A DNA stretch of 64,000 nucleotides from CALLPQ01 sp964392325 (GTDB lineage Bacteria; Pseudomonadota; Alphaproteobacteria; Caulobacterales; Parvularculaceae), in NCBI GenBank assembly GCA_964392325.1, contig CAYMPJ010000010.1, positions 1 through 64,000 on the forward strand, read 5' to 3'. The notes under the pieces are model-generated. The model ran no database searches. It saw only the letters and a program-made list of their open reading frames with translations, and had not been told where the DNA came from. The position numbers were made by a program, and so were the translations under genes. Of the stretch, positions 43,025 to 50,911 are shown one piece after another (positions within the stretch are counted from its first letter, which is position 1; each line of letters starts with the position of its first letter).

Positions 43025-44317
43025 ATGGCTAAGACGCATAGCCCTCTATCCGATTCTCCCTTATCTGAGGGATCTAAAGAACACCAATTGCGCGCACCCA
43101 TACCGCCTTTGGGGGGTAAAAACGTTCCATTTCTCAATCTCAACGATATGACATCGGCCACCCTAACTGCCGATCAAGAAACCGATAAAATTGCAACAAG
43201 CCGGCGTTTGATGATATGGGTTTTTGCTGACAAAAACCGCCTTTTCTGGGTAATGCAAGCCGTTGGCTGGTTGGGATTTTTATTTTTACACATTCTGAGT
43301 AATGCCCCAACTTTTGGGGGTATTCGCCTTTCAACCCTCCCATTTTCTTTTGCCTCTGTCACCGTTGGCCTGATCGTCACCACTTTTTTTCTGCGTCCCG
43401 TCTATCGCTATGCGCGCAGACAAGAACCAATCTTATTACTGACTTTAACCATTGGTGCTTCAGCGATTATGGCTCTCATCATGTCGATGGTGAAAACGCC
43501 GATATATTTCCTGATATTGGGGGATGAATGGTTCCGCGCTCAATTTGAAGCAGTTGGAGCAATCAATTTTCTGTTGTTGATATTGCCGGGCCTACCGGTA
43601 AACATCTTTCTAATCCTGACTTGGGCTGGATTTTACTTTGGCGTAAATTATTATTTGACCTTGCGCGAGGAAACGCAACGCGCACTGCTATCTGCTCGCC
43701 TTGCAGATCAGGCACAACTAAAGATGTTGCGCTATCAACTTAATCCTCATTTTCTATTCAATACCCTCAATGCAATTTCGACGCTGGTAATGTCCAAACA
43801 AAACGATCAAGCCAATGCGATGTTACATCAATTGTCCGCTTTCCTGCGCTATTCCCTCGATAGCGATCCGCTACTAAAGACCACCCTTGCAGATGAAATC
43901 AAAGCGTCGCAACTCTATTTAGCAATTGAGAAAACCCGCTTTGCTGATCGCTTGAATGTTGTGCTGGATATTGATGACGAGGTTCTAAAGGCAAAAGTTC
44001 CTTCACTAATTTTGCAACCAGCTATTGAGAATTCGATAAAATTTGCGATAGGCGTAATGGAAGAAGGCGGTGAAATTCGTCTCGTTGCGCGCCGTCTCGA
44101 AAATAAGCTTATTTTGCAGGTTTGTGATAATGGAACTAACGCCCCTGAAAACCCTGAAGATCTTTTGATTAAAACATCAAAATCCGGCGTTGGGGTGATC
44201 AATATGCGAGATCGCCTCATTCATCTGTATGGAGATGAGCAAAAATTTGAACTTAAAAAAATTGAACCTCAAGGTCTATGCGTATCAATCATGATCCCCT
44301 TTGAAAATACGGAGTAA
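43025..44317 (+). CDS. LytS/AlgZ-type sensor histidine kinase
   Basis: The product has a polar N-terminus, four membrane helices (about residues 76-94, 104-124, 136-164 and 182-210), and a His_kinase domain. The phospho-acceptor is in YQLNPHFLFNTLNAIS (His242), and the ATP-binding part has LILQPAIENSIKFAI and SGVGVINMRDRL. The frame is open from 42716, but that would overlap the divergent gene. The ATG at 43025 has a weak AAGGG box, and 43148 is also possible. It is followed after 7 bases by its LytTR response regulator. Confidence 0.87.
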   Translation: MAKTHSPLSDSPLSEGSKEHQLRAPIPPLGGKNVPFLNLNDMTSATLTADQETDKIATSRRLMIWVFADKNRLFWVMQAVGWLGFLFLHILSNAPTFGGIRLSTLPFSFASVTVGLIVTTFFLRPVYRYARRQEPILLLTLTIGASAIMALIMSMVKTPIYFLILGDEWFRAQFEAVGAINFLLLILPGLPVNIFLILTWAGFYFGVNYYLTLREETQRALLSARLADQAQLKMLRYQLNPHFLFNTLNAISTLVMSKQNDQANAMLHQLSAFLRYSLDSDPLLKTTLADEIKASQLYLAIEKTRFADRLNVVLDIDDEVLKAKVPSLILQPAIENSIKFAIGVMEEGGEIRLVARRLENKLILQVCDNGTNAPENPEDLLIKTSKSGVGVINMRDRLIHLYGDEQKFELKKIEPQGLCVSIMIPFENTE

Positions 44318-44324
44318 CACATAA

Positions 44325-45137
44325 ATGGTTGAAAAAATTCGCGTTATATTGGTCGATGATGAACCCCTTGCCATAGAAGGGTTGCGTCTTCGTCTTGAGG
44401 AACACAGCAATATCGACATTATCGACACCGCCGCCAATGGGCGTACAGCCGTGAAAATGATCAAAGACCTGCAACCAGATCTGGTATTTCTGGATATTCA
44501 AATGCCCGGTATAGACGGGTTGGGAGTTGTACGATCATTGCTCGGGGCAAATATGCCCTTAATAATTTTTGTCACCGCCTATGATCGATATGCGATTGAA
44601 GCATTTGAAGCCAATGCACTCGATTATTTGGTAAAACCTGTGGAAGAAGAGCGATTAAAAGATACACTCTTTCGCGCAAGCCAAGCTCTTCAATCGAAAT
44701 CAGCAATCAAACGCGAATCACAATTAGTGGAAATGTTAGCGAGTTTTTCTGATGATGAGCGCGACCAAATTAAAGAATTACTTGATGATCAGGCAAACCA
44801 AAGCAGCAACCGCTACCCGGATAAAATGAGCTTTAAAGATGGCACCAAAGTTATTGTACTTGGAGCCGACGAAATTGATTATATTGATGCAGCCGGGGAT
44901 TATATGTGTGTCCATGTTGGGACCAAAACCCACATCATTCGAGAAACCATGAAAGCACTGGAAGCGCGCCTTGACCCCTCTCGTTTTCAACGCATACATC
45001 GCTCTGTTATTGTGAATGTCAATAAGGTAAAAGAGCTCCACCCCCATTCAAACAGTGAATATTTTTTAATTCTTGAAGGCGGGCAAGAGTTAAAACTATC
45101 ACGCTCCTATAGGGAAGTAATCGCTCGATTTTTATAA
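44325..45137 (+). CDS. LytTR-family response regulator
   Basis: The 270-residue regulator has a receiver domain with the acidic pair at residues 11-12, phospho-acceptor Asp57 in LVFLDIQMPG, Thr in FVTAYD, and Lys in LDYLVKPVEEE. A C-terminal LytTR DNA-binding domain follows (about 168-268, with RIHRSVIVNVNKVKEL). AlgR and LytR share this layout. It is paired with the kinase 7 bases upstream. Targets are unknown; LytTR regulators often control envelope, polysaccharide or motility genes. It is convergent with the methyltransferase-like gene. Confidence 0.92.
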   Translation: MVEKIRVILVDDEPLAIEGLRLRLEEHSNIDIIDTAANGRTAVKMIKDLQPDLVFLDIQMPGIDGLGVVRSLLGANMPLIIFVTAYDRYAIEAFEANALDYLVKPVEEERLKDTLFRASQALQSKSAIKRESQLVEMLASFSDDERDQIKELLDDQANQSSNRYPDKMSFKDGTKVIVLGADEIDYIDAAGDYMCVHVGTKTHIIRETMKALEARLDPSRFQRIHRSVIVNVNKVKELHPHSNSEYFLILEGGQELKLSRSYREVIARFL

Positions 45138-45152
45138 AGTTTTGCTGATGTT

Positions 45153-46094
45153 TTATCGTAATTTCTCGACCATCATCCGTGAAACCAGCAATTGCCCTGA
45201 GCGCATCGCATCATAGCGCTCTGCCCAGATGGATGCATATTCCGTCATCAAATTCAACATATGTTGTCGTTGGCGATTATCAGGAATATCACTTAAGATC
45301 TGCCACGCATAGCGCCAGCTCGCCCACCCTTGACTAATTAAAGGCAGATATTGCGGTGTTACGTCGACAATATTGGTAACACTTAAACCGGACTGCTTTG
45401 CCAATGCATCATAGTCGCTTGAGTGGCGAAGAATCCCGTTCCAATGCCCTGAAAATGCATGCTTCAATCTTACATCACGTCGCAAGCTGGTGAAATCAAC
45501 AAGTATGGCTTTACCACCGGGAAGAAGCATTTGGGCTAGTATATCTAACTGGGTTTTTGGCTCGGGCTCGCGATACATTTCAAACAGCATCATCGCACCA
45601 TCAAGAGCGGGCTTATGGCGCCGTTTATTCATCCGGTTATAATTATTTAGTCTGATTTGCGGCATCGAGACTGCAGAATGCGAATATCCCGAGACATGCC
45701 AGTTTGTACCTGATTGCAAATCGTAAAGGACGCCGCCGCGTTCAGCGCCAAAAACACCAACTTTGGCTTTTTCGTCAATCATCAGAGTACGGGCTAAAAG
45801 CATTGTCCATGAGGGTGAACCAGGCCCCATCCGCCCGGGTCCCCAAAGCGCTTCACCAATAAAACTTGTTTGGTCCTGAACATCATTTAAAGACCCTACA
45901 CCGCGCGAGCCCAGTAACACCGCCCGGCGTTCCAGAGCCGGATCAAAACCATGCCCCTCCCACCATGCATGGAAACGCCGGCCCAAATATCCAACTTTGG
46001 GCCCCATACCGCGTAACCGCAGGGAAGAATTTGAAATTGTCTTATGCATATCTATTAGAATTGTATAAACCAAGCCCGTTTCGTTAACGCTCAC
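45153..46094 (-). CDS. Putative SAM-dependent methyltransferase-like protein (degenerate)
   Basis: The 313-residue product shows a late class I methyltransferase pattern: ALDGAMMLFEMY followed by LLPGGKAILVDFTSLRRD, as in UbiE-like proteins. The usual N-terminal DxGxGxG SAM loop is not obvious, although VGVFGAERGGVLYDL could be a remnant. It may have lost activity or use a variant pocket. The start is a GTG at 46094 with a weak ribosome binding site; an ATG at 46049 is possible. It stands apart from its neighbours. Confidence 0.5.
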   Translation of the reverse strand: MSVNETGLVYTILIDMHKTISNSSLRLRGMGPKVGYLGRRFHAWWEGHGFDPALERRAVLLGSRGVGSLNDVQDQTSFIGEALWGPGRMGPGSPSWTMLLARTLMIDEKAKVGVFGAERGGVLYDLQSGTNWHVSGYSHSAVSMPQIRLNNYNRMNKRRHKPALDGAMMLFEMYREPEPKTQLDILAQMLLPGGKAILVDFTSLRRDVRLKHAFSGHWNGILRHSSDYDALAKQSGLSVTNIVDVTPQYLPLISQGWASWRYAWQILSDIPDNRQRQHMLNLMTEYASIWAERYDAMRSGQLLVSRMMVEKLR

Positions 46095-46174
46095 TATGAC
46101 CGTTTATGGCTACCAAAATATTAACGAAATCTGGGCACCTATTCTAAGAAATCGGGCTTTTCTTATTGATTTTA

Positions 46175-46771
46175 CTATAATAATTCTTTTACACGCTTAC
46201 GCATGACGGGTAATAACTCAGCTTCAAACCATGGGTTTTTCTTCAACCAGCCAGAATTTCTCCAAGAGGGATGGGGAGTTGGCAAATAGCGCGGCCCGTA
46301 ATCTCGCCAATTCTCGACCGTTTGCGTTAATGTTTTTGCCGCTACCGGAATGCTGTTTTTCCCCAAATGCCACTTTTGTGCATACATGCCCACCAGCAAA
46401 ATAAGCTCAAGGTTTCTAAGCTCCGACATAAGCTGGTCTCTCCATTGGAGTGCACATTGCTTTAGGGGCGCCTTATCGCTTCCGCTATCATCAAAGCCGG
46501 GAAAACAAAATCCCATAGGAATAATCGCGATTTTGGTTTCATCATAAAAGACCGTCTCATCTACCTGCATCCATTCGCGCAAACGATCGCCAGAAGGGTC
46601 AGTAAAAGGTTTCCCGCTTTTATGTACCCGGATACCGGGAGCCTGACCAAAAATAGCAATGCGCGCACTCATAGAGGCTTGCAGCACAGGGCGTGGCTCA
46701 TGGGGCATATCATCTGCACACAATGTACATGATCTTATATTACTTAGTAGATCATCGAATTGGTTGGTCAT
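46175..46771 (-). CDS. Uracil-DNA glycosylase superfamily protein
   Basis: This protein of about 198 residues fits the UDG superfamily. The N-terminus has the SCTLCADDMPHEPRPVL segment, and the motif 1 region is FGQAPGIRVHKSGKPFTDPSGDRLREW, located at residues 40-66. The C-terminal catalytic loop TPHPSWRNSGW contains the HPS motif. The paired Cys at the start might be part of a metal site, although a full Fe-S set of four Cys as in family 4 is not evident. It follows the metallophosphoesterase closely on the minus strand. Confidence 0.78.
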   Translation of the reverse strand: MTNQFDDLLSNIRSCTLCADDMPHEPRPVLQASMSARIAIFGQAPGIRVHKSGKPFTDPSGDRLREWMQVDETVFYDETKIAIIPMGFCFPGFDDSGSDKAPLKQCALQWRDQLMSELRNLELILLVGMYAQKWHLGKNSIPVAAKTLTQTVENWRDYGPRYLPTPHPSWRNSGWLKKNPWFEAELLPVMRKRVKELL

Positions 46772-46795
46772 GTCCCAAAACACCAATTTTCGTGA

Positions 46796-47593
46796 TTATT
46801 TCTTTGGATTGGATTTAGTGGCAATAAACTTGCGATCTTGCCCCTCCAATACAACTGCCGTTAATACACCAGTCCAGACCGCGCCCGTATCAACACAAAC
46901 CCGCCAGCCAGTATCAATTACTTTTTTCACAACTGTATGTCCGTGAATCACGGTTTGCGCATGGTGATCTTTCTTTTCCGCATCAAAAAAGTCATCGCGA
47001 ATCCAGAGTTGATCCTCACTTGTTTGCTCATCCAGAGCGATACCCGGGCGCAGGCCCGCATGAACAAAAACGTAATCGCCAAATTCATGACGAATTTCCA
47101 GTTCCCGCAAAAATGTTAAATGGTCCGGCGGTATAGCTTGACTTAACTCTTCCGCTAGTCTTGGAGGTTCTTTTGAATTGATGCGCTCTATCCCATATCC
47201 CCTAAGGGTCTCCTCGCCGCCCCAATTAAGCCAGTTATAATTATCGTGGGGGTCTTCCAGAAAATCCAACAAGATTCTCTCATGATTACCCATGAGAAAA
47301 ACCGCATCCTGTTCACTTTTTTGAATTTCGACCAATCGGTCAATTACCCCCGGGGTGTGCGGCCCGCGATCAACATAATCGCCGAGAAATACCAACCTTG
47401 TCTGGAACGGGTGCGCATCCTTTTTCCGCGCCGCTTTTGCACTCTCCCTATCTGAATCGATTTTAACCAGTAAATCATCAAGCTGGTCAAGGCACCCATG
47501 GATATCGCCGATAGCATAAACACGATATCCATCTGGAATAGCATTCATATTATGGGGCTTTGAAAAGAATTTCTTTAAAATGGGGCGCACCAT
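46796..47593 (-). CDS. Serine/threonine-type metallophosphoesterase (calcineurin-like)
   Basis: The 265-residue product carries the classic PPP/metallophosphatase metal motifs GDIHGC, GDYVDRGP and GNHE, followed by later histidines in FVHAGL and VIHGHTVV. This is the bacterial PrpA/bacteriophage-lambda phosphatase type, which may act on phosphoproteins or Ap4A-like nucleotides. The ATG at 47593 or an internal ATG at 47548 could be used. It lies upstream of the UDG-family gene with a gap of about 24 bases. Confidence 0.85.
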   Translation of the reverse strand: MVRPILKKFFSKPHNMNAIPDGYRVYAIGDIHGCLDQLDDLLVKIDSDRESAKAARKKDAHPFQTRLVFLGDYVDRGPHTPGVIDRLVEIQKSEQDAVFLMGNHERILLDFLEDPHDNYNWLNWGGEETLRGYGIERINSKEPPRLAEELSQAIPPDHLTFLRELEIRHEFGDYVFVHAGLRPGIALDEQTSEDQLWIRDDFFDAEKKDHHAQTVIHGHTVVKKVIDTGWRVCVDTGAVWTGVLTAVVLEGQDRKFIATKSNPKK

Positions 47594-47784
47594 CTTGCTA
47601 AACCTGCTTGAATTGATTGTTGGCTTTCATGACATAATATTGATATGAAAGAAGTCCAAAAGCATTTACACTATAATTCAATTTTTGTCCCTCAATTAGG
47701 GAGACAAATACAAAATCGATTATCGGATGCAGGAGTTTCGATCCTGTTAATTATAACTAACCATTCGACAAAGGGTAACAGCGC

Positions 47785-48795
47785 ATGAGCGTGCTTGTAA
47801 CAGGAGGAGCTGGCTATATCGGAGCGCATATGCTCCTGGCCCTTGATGCAACAGGTGAAAAAACAGTTGCCGTCGATAATCTATCTGCAGGTTCAAAACA
47901 AAATTGCCCGGACAATATCCCGTTCATTGAAGCGGATGTGGGAAATCAAGCTCTGATGGCTGATATTATTGAACGCCATAATATAGAAGAAATCATTCAC
48001 TTTGCTGGCACAATACTGGTCTCTCAATCCCTCAGCGACCCCCTCACCTATTATCGCAACAATACCATGACCACCCTCAATCTGATTGAGACAGCGGTAA
48101 AATGCGGCGTAAAAAGATTTATTTTCTCTTCTACGGCTGCTGTATATGGCACACCGGAACGCATACCAATTGCTGAAACAGCCGCAATCAAATCCCTCAC
48201 CCCTTATGGCGCATCCATGTCAATGAGTGAGCGCATTCTCGATGACACCGCCAGGGCTTATGGATTGCCTCACATCAATTTGCGCTATTTCAATGTTGCC
48301 GGTGCTGATCCTCAAATGCGCGCGGGTGAAGTGGGAAAGCCCAATCATCTCATCAAAGTTGCTGCGCAAATTGCCGTTGGCACCCGTCATGAAGCTTTGC
48401 AAATTTATGGCACAGACTATCCAACCCCTGACGGCACTGCAATTCGGGACTATGTTCATGTGAGCGATCTTGTCGATGCCCATTTGGCTGCTCTGGAATA
48501 TCTGCGCGGTAGCGGCGCTACGGCGACCCTCAATTGCGGATATGGGAGAGGGTATTCCGTATATGAAGTGATCGACGCTGTGGAGCGGGTAACAGGTAAA
48601 ACCATCCCGACGCAAGTTGCAGATCGCAGACCCGGCGACTCTCCTCAACTTGTTGCAGACAGCGCCGCTATACGAACAACACTTGATTGGCGTCCACATT
48701 ATGATGATCTGGATTTCATCATTAGCACTGCAATTGATTGGGAAAACCTTCTCGCCACCAAAGATACTGCGCTGCCAGCAACATCGCAAAAATAA
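47785..48795 (+). CDS. galE: UDP-glucose 4-epimerase-like NAD-dependent epimerase
   Basis: The 336-residue extended SDR has the NAD-binding GGAGYIGAH at residues 7-15, HFAGTILVSQS, FSSTAAVYGTPE with the catalytic Ser, and LRYFNVAGADP, all as in GalE. The active-site YxxxK, however, reads Y141-G-A-S-M145, so the lysine that normally activates the tyrosine and NAD is a methionine. The codon ATG at 48217-48219 is clear. The enzyme may have low or altered activity. It leads a surface-polysaccharide-like group with the VanZ-like gene and kdsB. Confidence 0.83.
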   Translation: MSVLVTGGAGYIGAHMLLALDATGEKTVAVDNLSAGSKQNCPDNIPFIEADVGNQALMADIIERHNIEEIIHFAGTILVSQSLSDPLTYYRNNTMTTLNLIETAVKCGVKRFIFSSTAAVYGTPERIPIAETAAIKSLTPYGASMSMSERILDDTARAYGLPHINLRYFNVAGADPQMRAGEVGKPNHLIKVAAQIAVGTRHEALQIYGTDYPTPDGTAIRDYVHVSDLVDAHLAALEYLRGSGATATLNCGYGRGYSVYEVIDAVERVTGKTIPTQVADRRPGDSPQLVADSAAIRTTLDWRPHYDDLDFIISTAIDWENLLATKDTALPATSQK

Positions 48796-48806
48796 TGGCT
48801 TGAACA

Positions 48807-49208
48807 TTGAGACTTTTTTTTAAAATCCTATTTTTCATTTTATTGATTTTCGTTACCTTTCTTTCTTTGACCACATCCCAGATTGAGGGAGAGCAAGGTA
48901 TCGAATTGACCCGCTTTCTTGCCAAATTTTTCCTTGGCAATGAAGTCCATAGCGACAAAATTGGGCACTTCCTTGCCTATAGCGCTCTAGGCTTTAGCGT
49001 CAGCGCAGCAATGTTTTTTCCCCTAAAAAAACTATGGGTTCCCATGCTCGGTCTGTCTTTTTACGGGTTTTTGCTTGAGTTTCTCCAATTTCTGGGTGGG
49101 ACACGCTACGGCGAATTTCTTGATGCATTAAGTAACATGCTAGGAGTAGTTGCCGGGATTACCGGGTTTTTACTACTGGCATTTATGACGAACAAAATGC
49201 TACGATGA
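48807..49208 (+). CDS. VanZ-like small membrane protein
   Basis: The 133-residue product starts at a TTG. It has four hydrophobic segments and the VanZ-family pattern DKIGHFLAYSALGF near residue 50 and FLEFLQFLGGTRYGEFLDALSNMLGV (about residues 88-114). VanZ-like proteins are small membrane proteins of mostly unknown role, named for a teicoplanin-resistance gene. It follows galE by 11 bases and precedes kdsB by 57. The TTG start has no strong ribosome binding site. Confidence 0.75.
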   Translation: MRLFFKILFFILLIFVTFLSLTTSQIEGEQGIELTRFLAKFFLGNEVHSDKIGHFLAYSALGFSVSAAMFFPLKKLWVPMLGLSFYGFLLEFLQFLGGTRYGEFLDALSNMLGVVAGITGFLLLAFMTNKMLR

Positions 49209-49265
49209 AAACTCGCGCAGAAACCCTGCTCCCCAGATTAATTTTTAATTTCTGATCCAACGCTC

Positions 49266-50030
49266 GTGAACACAGCAATTATAATACCTGCCCGCTTTGG
49301 CTCCACCCGATTGCCCGGCAAATTATTGCTTGAACAAACGGGCAAACCTCTCATTCAACATACTTGGGAGCAAGCCATTAAAGTACGCGGTGTCGATGCG
49401 GTTTTCATTGCTACCGACGATGACCGCATTGCAAAAGCAGTGGAAACATTTGGCGGCCATTCCGTCATGACCGATAACACGCACCAATCGGGAAGTGCGC
49501 GCATTGCGCAAGCAGTACAAAGCCTGGCCGCAGATGGAAAAAAATATGATATCATAATCAATCTTCAAGGAGACGAGCCGGAAATAAACGCCGACCATAT
49601 CAGCGCATTAATTGAATACCATAAAAATGCAAATTGCTTTGCCTCCACGCTGGCCTGCCCGTTTTCAACTCATCTCACAACTGGACCTGGCTCCCCTGAA
49701 GACCCTGCGGCTGTAAAAGTCGTTATGACAAATCATAATGAAAAGCCCACCGCATTATATTTCTCTCGTTCAAAAATTCCCTATACAGATAATCACACAC
49801 ACTATATGCATGTTGGAATTTATGCCTATACCTATGACGCTTTGATCGAATTTTCACGAACCGGGCCTTCCCCTTTGGAAAAAGCAGAATCCCTCGAACA
49901 GCTGCGTATTCTGGAAATGGGAAAAACGATTGGTGTTTTGATGATTGACAAAACAGAACCCGGGATCGACACCCCTCAAGATTATAGCGCTTTTGTTGAA
50001 CGCTACAAAAATCTAAACCCTAAAAATTGA
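49266..50030 (+). CDS. kdsB: 3-deoxy-manno-octulosonate cytidylyltransferase
   Basis: KdsB activates Kdo as CMP-Kdo for the LPS inner core. The start is GTG. The N-terminus IIIPARFGSTRLPGKLLL is the signature, followed by VFIATDDDRIAKAV, LQGDEPEI with the catalytic Asp, and HVGIYAYTYDALIEF. The 254-residue length is normal. It shows that the organism makes Kdo-containing LPS. Confidence 0.94.
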   Translation: MNTAIIIPARFGSTRLPGKLLLEQTGKPLIQHTWEQAIKVRGVDAVFIATDDDRIAKAVETFGGHSVMTDNTHQSGSARIAQAVQSLAADGKKYDIIINLQGDEPEINADHISALIEYHKNANCFASTLACPFSTHLTTGPGSPEDPAAVKVVMTNHNEKPTALYFSRSKIPYTDNHTHYMHVGIYAYTYDALIEFSRTGPSPLEKAESLEQLRILEMGKTIGVLMIDKTEPGIDTPQDYSAFVERYKNLNPKN

Positions 50031-50117
50031 TCAGGCCTATTGGCTTTAAAACATTTAACCGCGAACCGCGTTAGGGTTACCCGGATTATCACGCGCGATA
50101 TTCCAATGTTTGGAAAA

Positions 50118-50522
50118 TCAACCTGTAGCCAATTTTAAACGCTGCTTATCAAACACACGTATGACCTGCGATAGCTCATGACCGCGCCGAAGATTAGCAC
50201 CGTTAGACGCAACGATCAGCCATGCCCCTTGTCGGCGAGACAATTTGGGACGCTTTTCAATGCGATAAAGGGGGGCTTCTGATGCTCTTTTGAAAATTGA
50301 GAAAACCGCAACGTCGCGCATACAATCAATCGCATAATCTTTCCATTCGCCTGCCGCAACGAATTGTCCATAGACATTTAAGATAACGCCCAATTCCTGC
50401 CGCGTGAATGCAACTTGATTATCTTGGGTGGGCTTGCCTTGCCGCCTTTTTTCCTGCTTTTGATCTTGCCAATTATTGGAAAATTTGGGGGCGTGCGGAT
50501 TGTTTGATTCTACAAGTCTCAT
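50118..50522 (-). CDS. DUF2794 family protein
   Basis: The protein of about 134 residues matches the alphaproteobacterial DUF2794 pattern, with VAFTRQELGVILNVYGQFVAAGEW (residues about 37-60) and a C-terminal IRVFDKQRLKL. It is soluble, with no catalytic motif recognised. The ATG at 50522 is more plausible than the upstream TTG at 50543. It is convergent with kdsB, and 390 bases separate it from purA on the same strand, which leaves room for the small-RNA candidate. Confidence 0.83.
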   Translation of the reverse strand: MRLVESNNPHAPKFSNNWQDQKQEKRRQGKPTQDNQVAFTRQELGVILNVYGQFVAAGEWKDYAIDCMRDVAVFSIFKRASEAPLYRIEKRPKLSRRQGAWLIVASNGANLRRGHELSQVIRVFDKQRLKLATG

Positions 50523-50666
50523 ACCCACTATCGTGCCATGCAAAATGGATACGGCAACCCCATTACGTGTAATTTTTATCTAAATAGGCCCTGCCAAGGT
50601 GAAATTAGCATAAAATCGCCTTAATTGGCGCCCCGTTTGGTCACATTCAACTGGCATAACATCATA

Positions 50667-50754
50667 GTCGGGCAGTCACAATTCTTATTCCGGCTAATCA
50701 ATCGCCCCCCAGCCTCCGGGATTGGACCTCTGCAGACTGCCCGACCCTATTTTT
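50667..50754 (+). ncRNA. Candidate small RNA with C-rich loop between purA and the DUF2794 gene
   Basis: GTCGGGCAGTC (50667-50677) pairs perfectly with GACTGCCCGAC (50735-50745) as an 11-base closing stem. Inside, CAATC (50699-50703) pairs with GATTG (50720-50724) and exposes a loop with CCCCCC and CCTCC, resembling anti-Shine-Dalgarno loops of many small RNAs. A T5 tract (50750-50754) follows the closing stem only on the plus strand, so it reads as a 3' terminator hairpin. No coding frame overlaps it. It could also be an extended terminator. I cannot match it to a named alphaproteobacterial RNA family. Confidence 0.5.
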
Positions 50755-50861
50755 CCTCGAAAATATAAAATCCCTTTCAGAACATGATAAGTGTCTTCGG
50801 ACTCTTCAAATTAGGTGTCAGAGCCGTAAGCGCATGAATTTGCTGAAATGAACGTCTGATC

Positions 50862-50897
50862 CCCAACCGGCTCAATGCTTTTGCGGTTTTTTGGTAG
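50862..50897 (+). terminator. Weak hairpin with T tract downstream of purA
   Basis: AACCG and CGGTT near 50862-50891 form a 5-base stem with a long loop, followed by a T6 run on the plus strand. It lies 15-50 bases after the purA stop but points away from purA, so its purpose is unclear. The region 50755-50911 holds nothing else I recognise. Confidence 0.25.
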
Positions 50898-50911
50898 GGC
50901 TCTGGGCCGTT

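Noticed and set aside
48220..48807. A 195-codon minus-strand frame opposite galE
   Set aside because: It is the shadow of the galE reading frame; galE is clearly coding and the antisense translation looks random.
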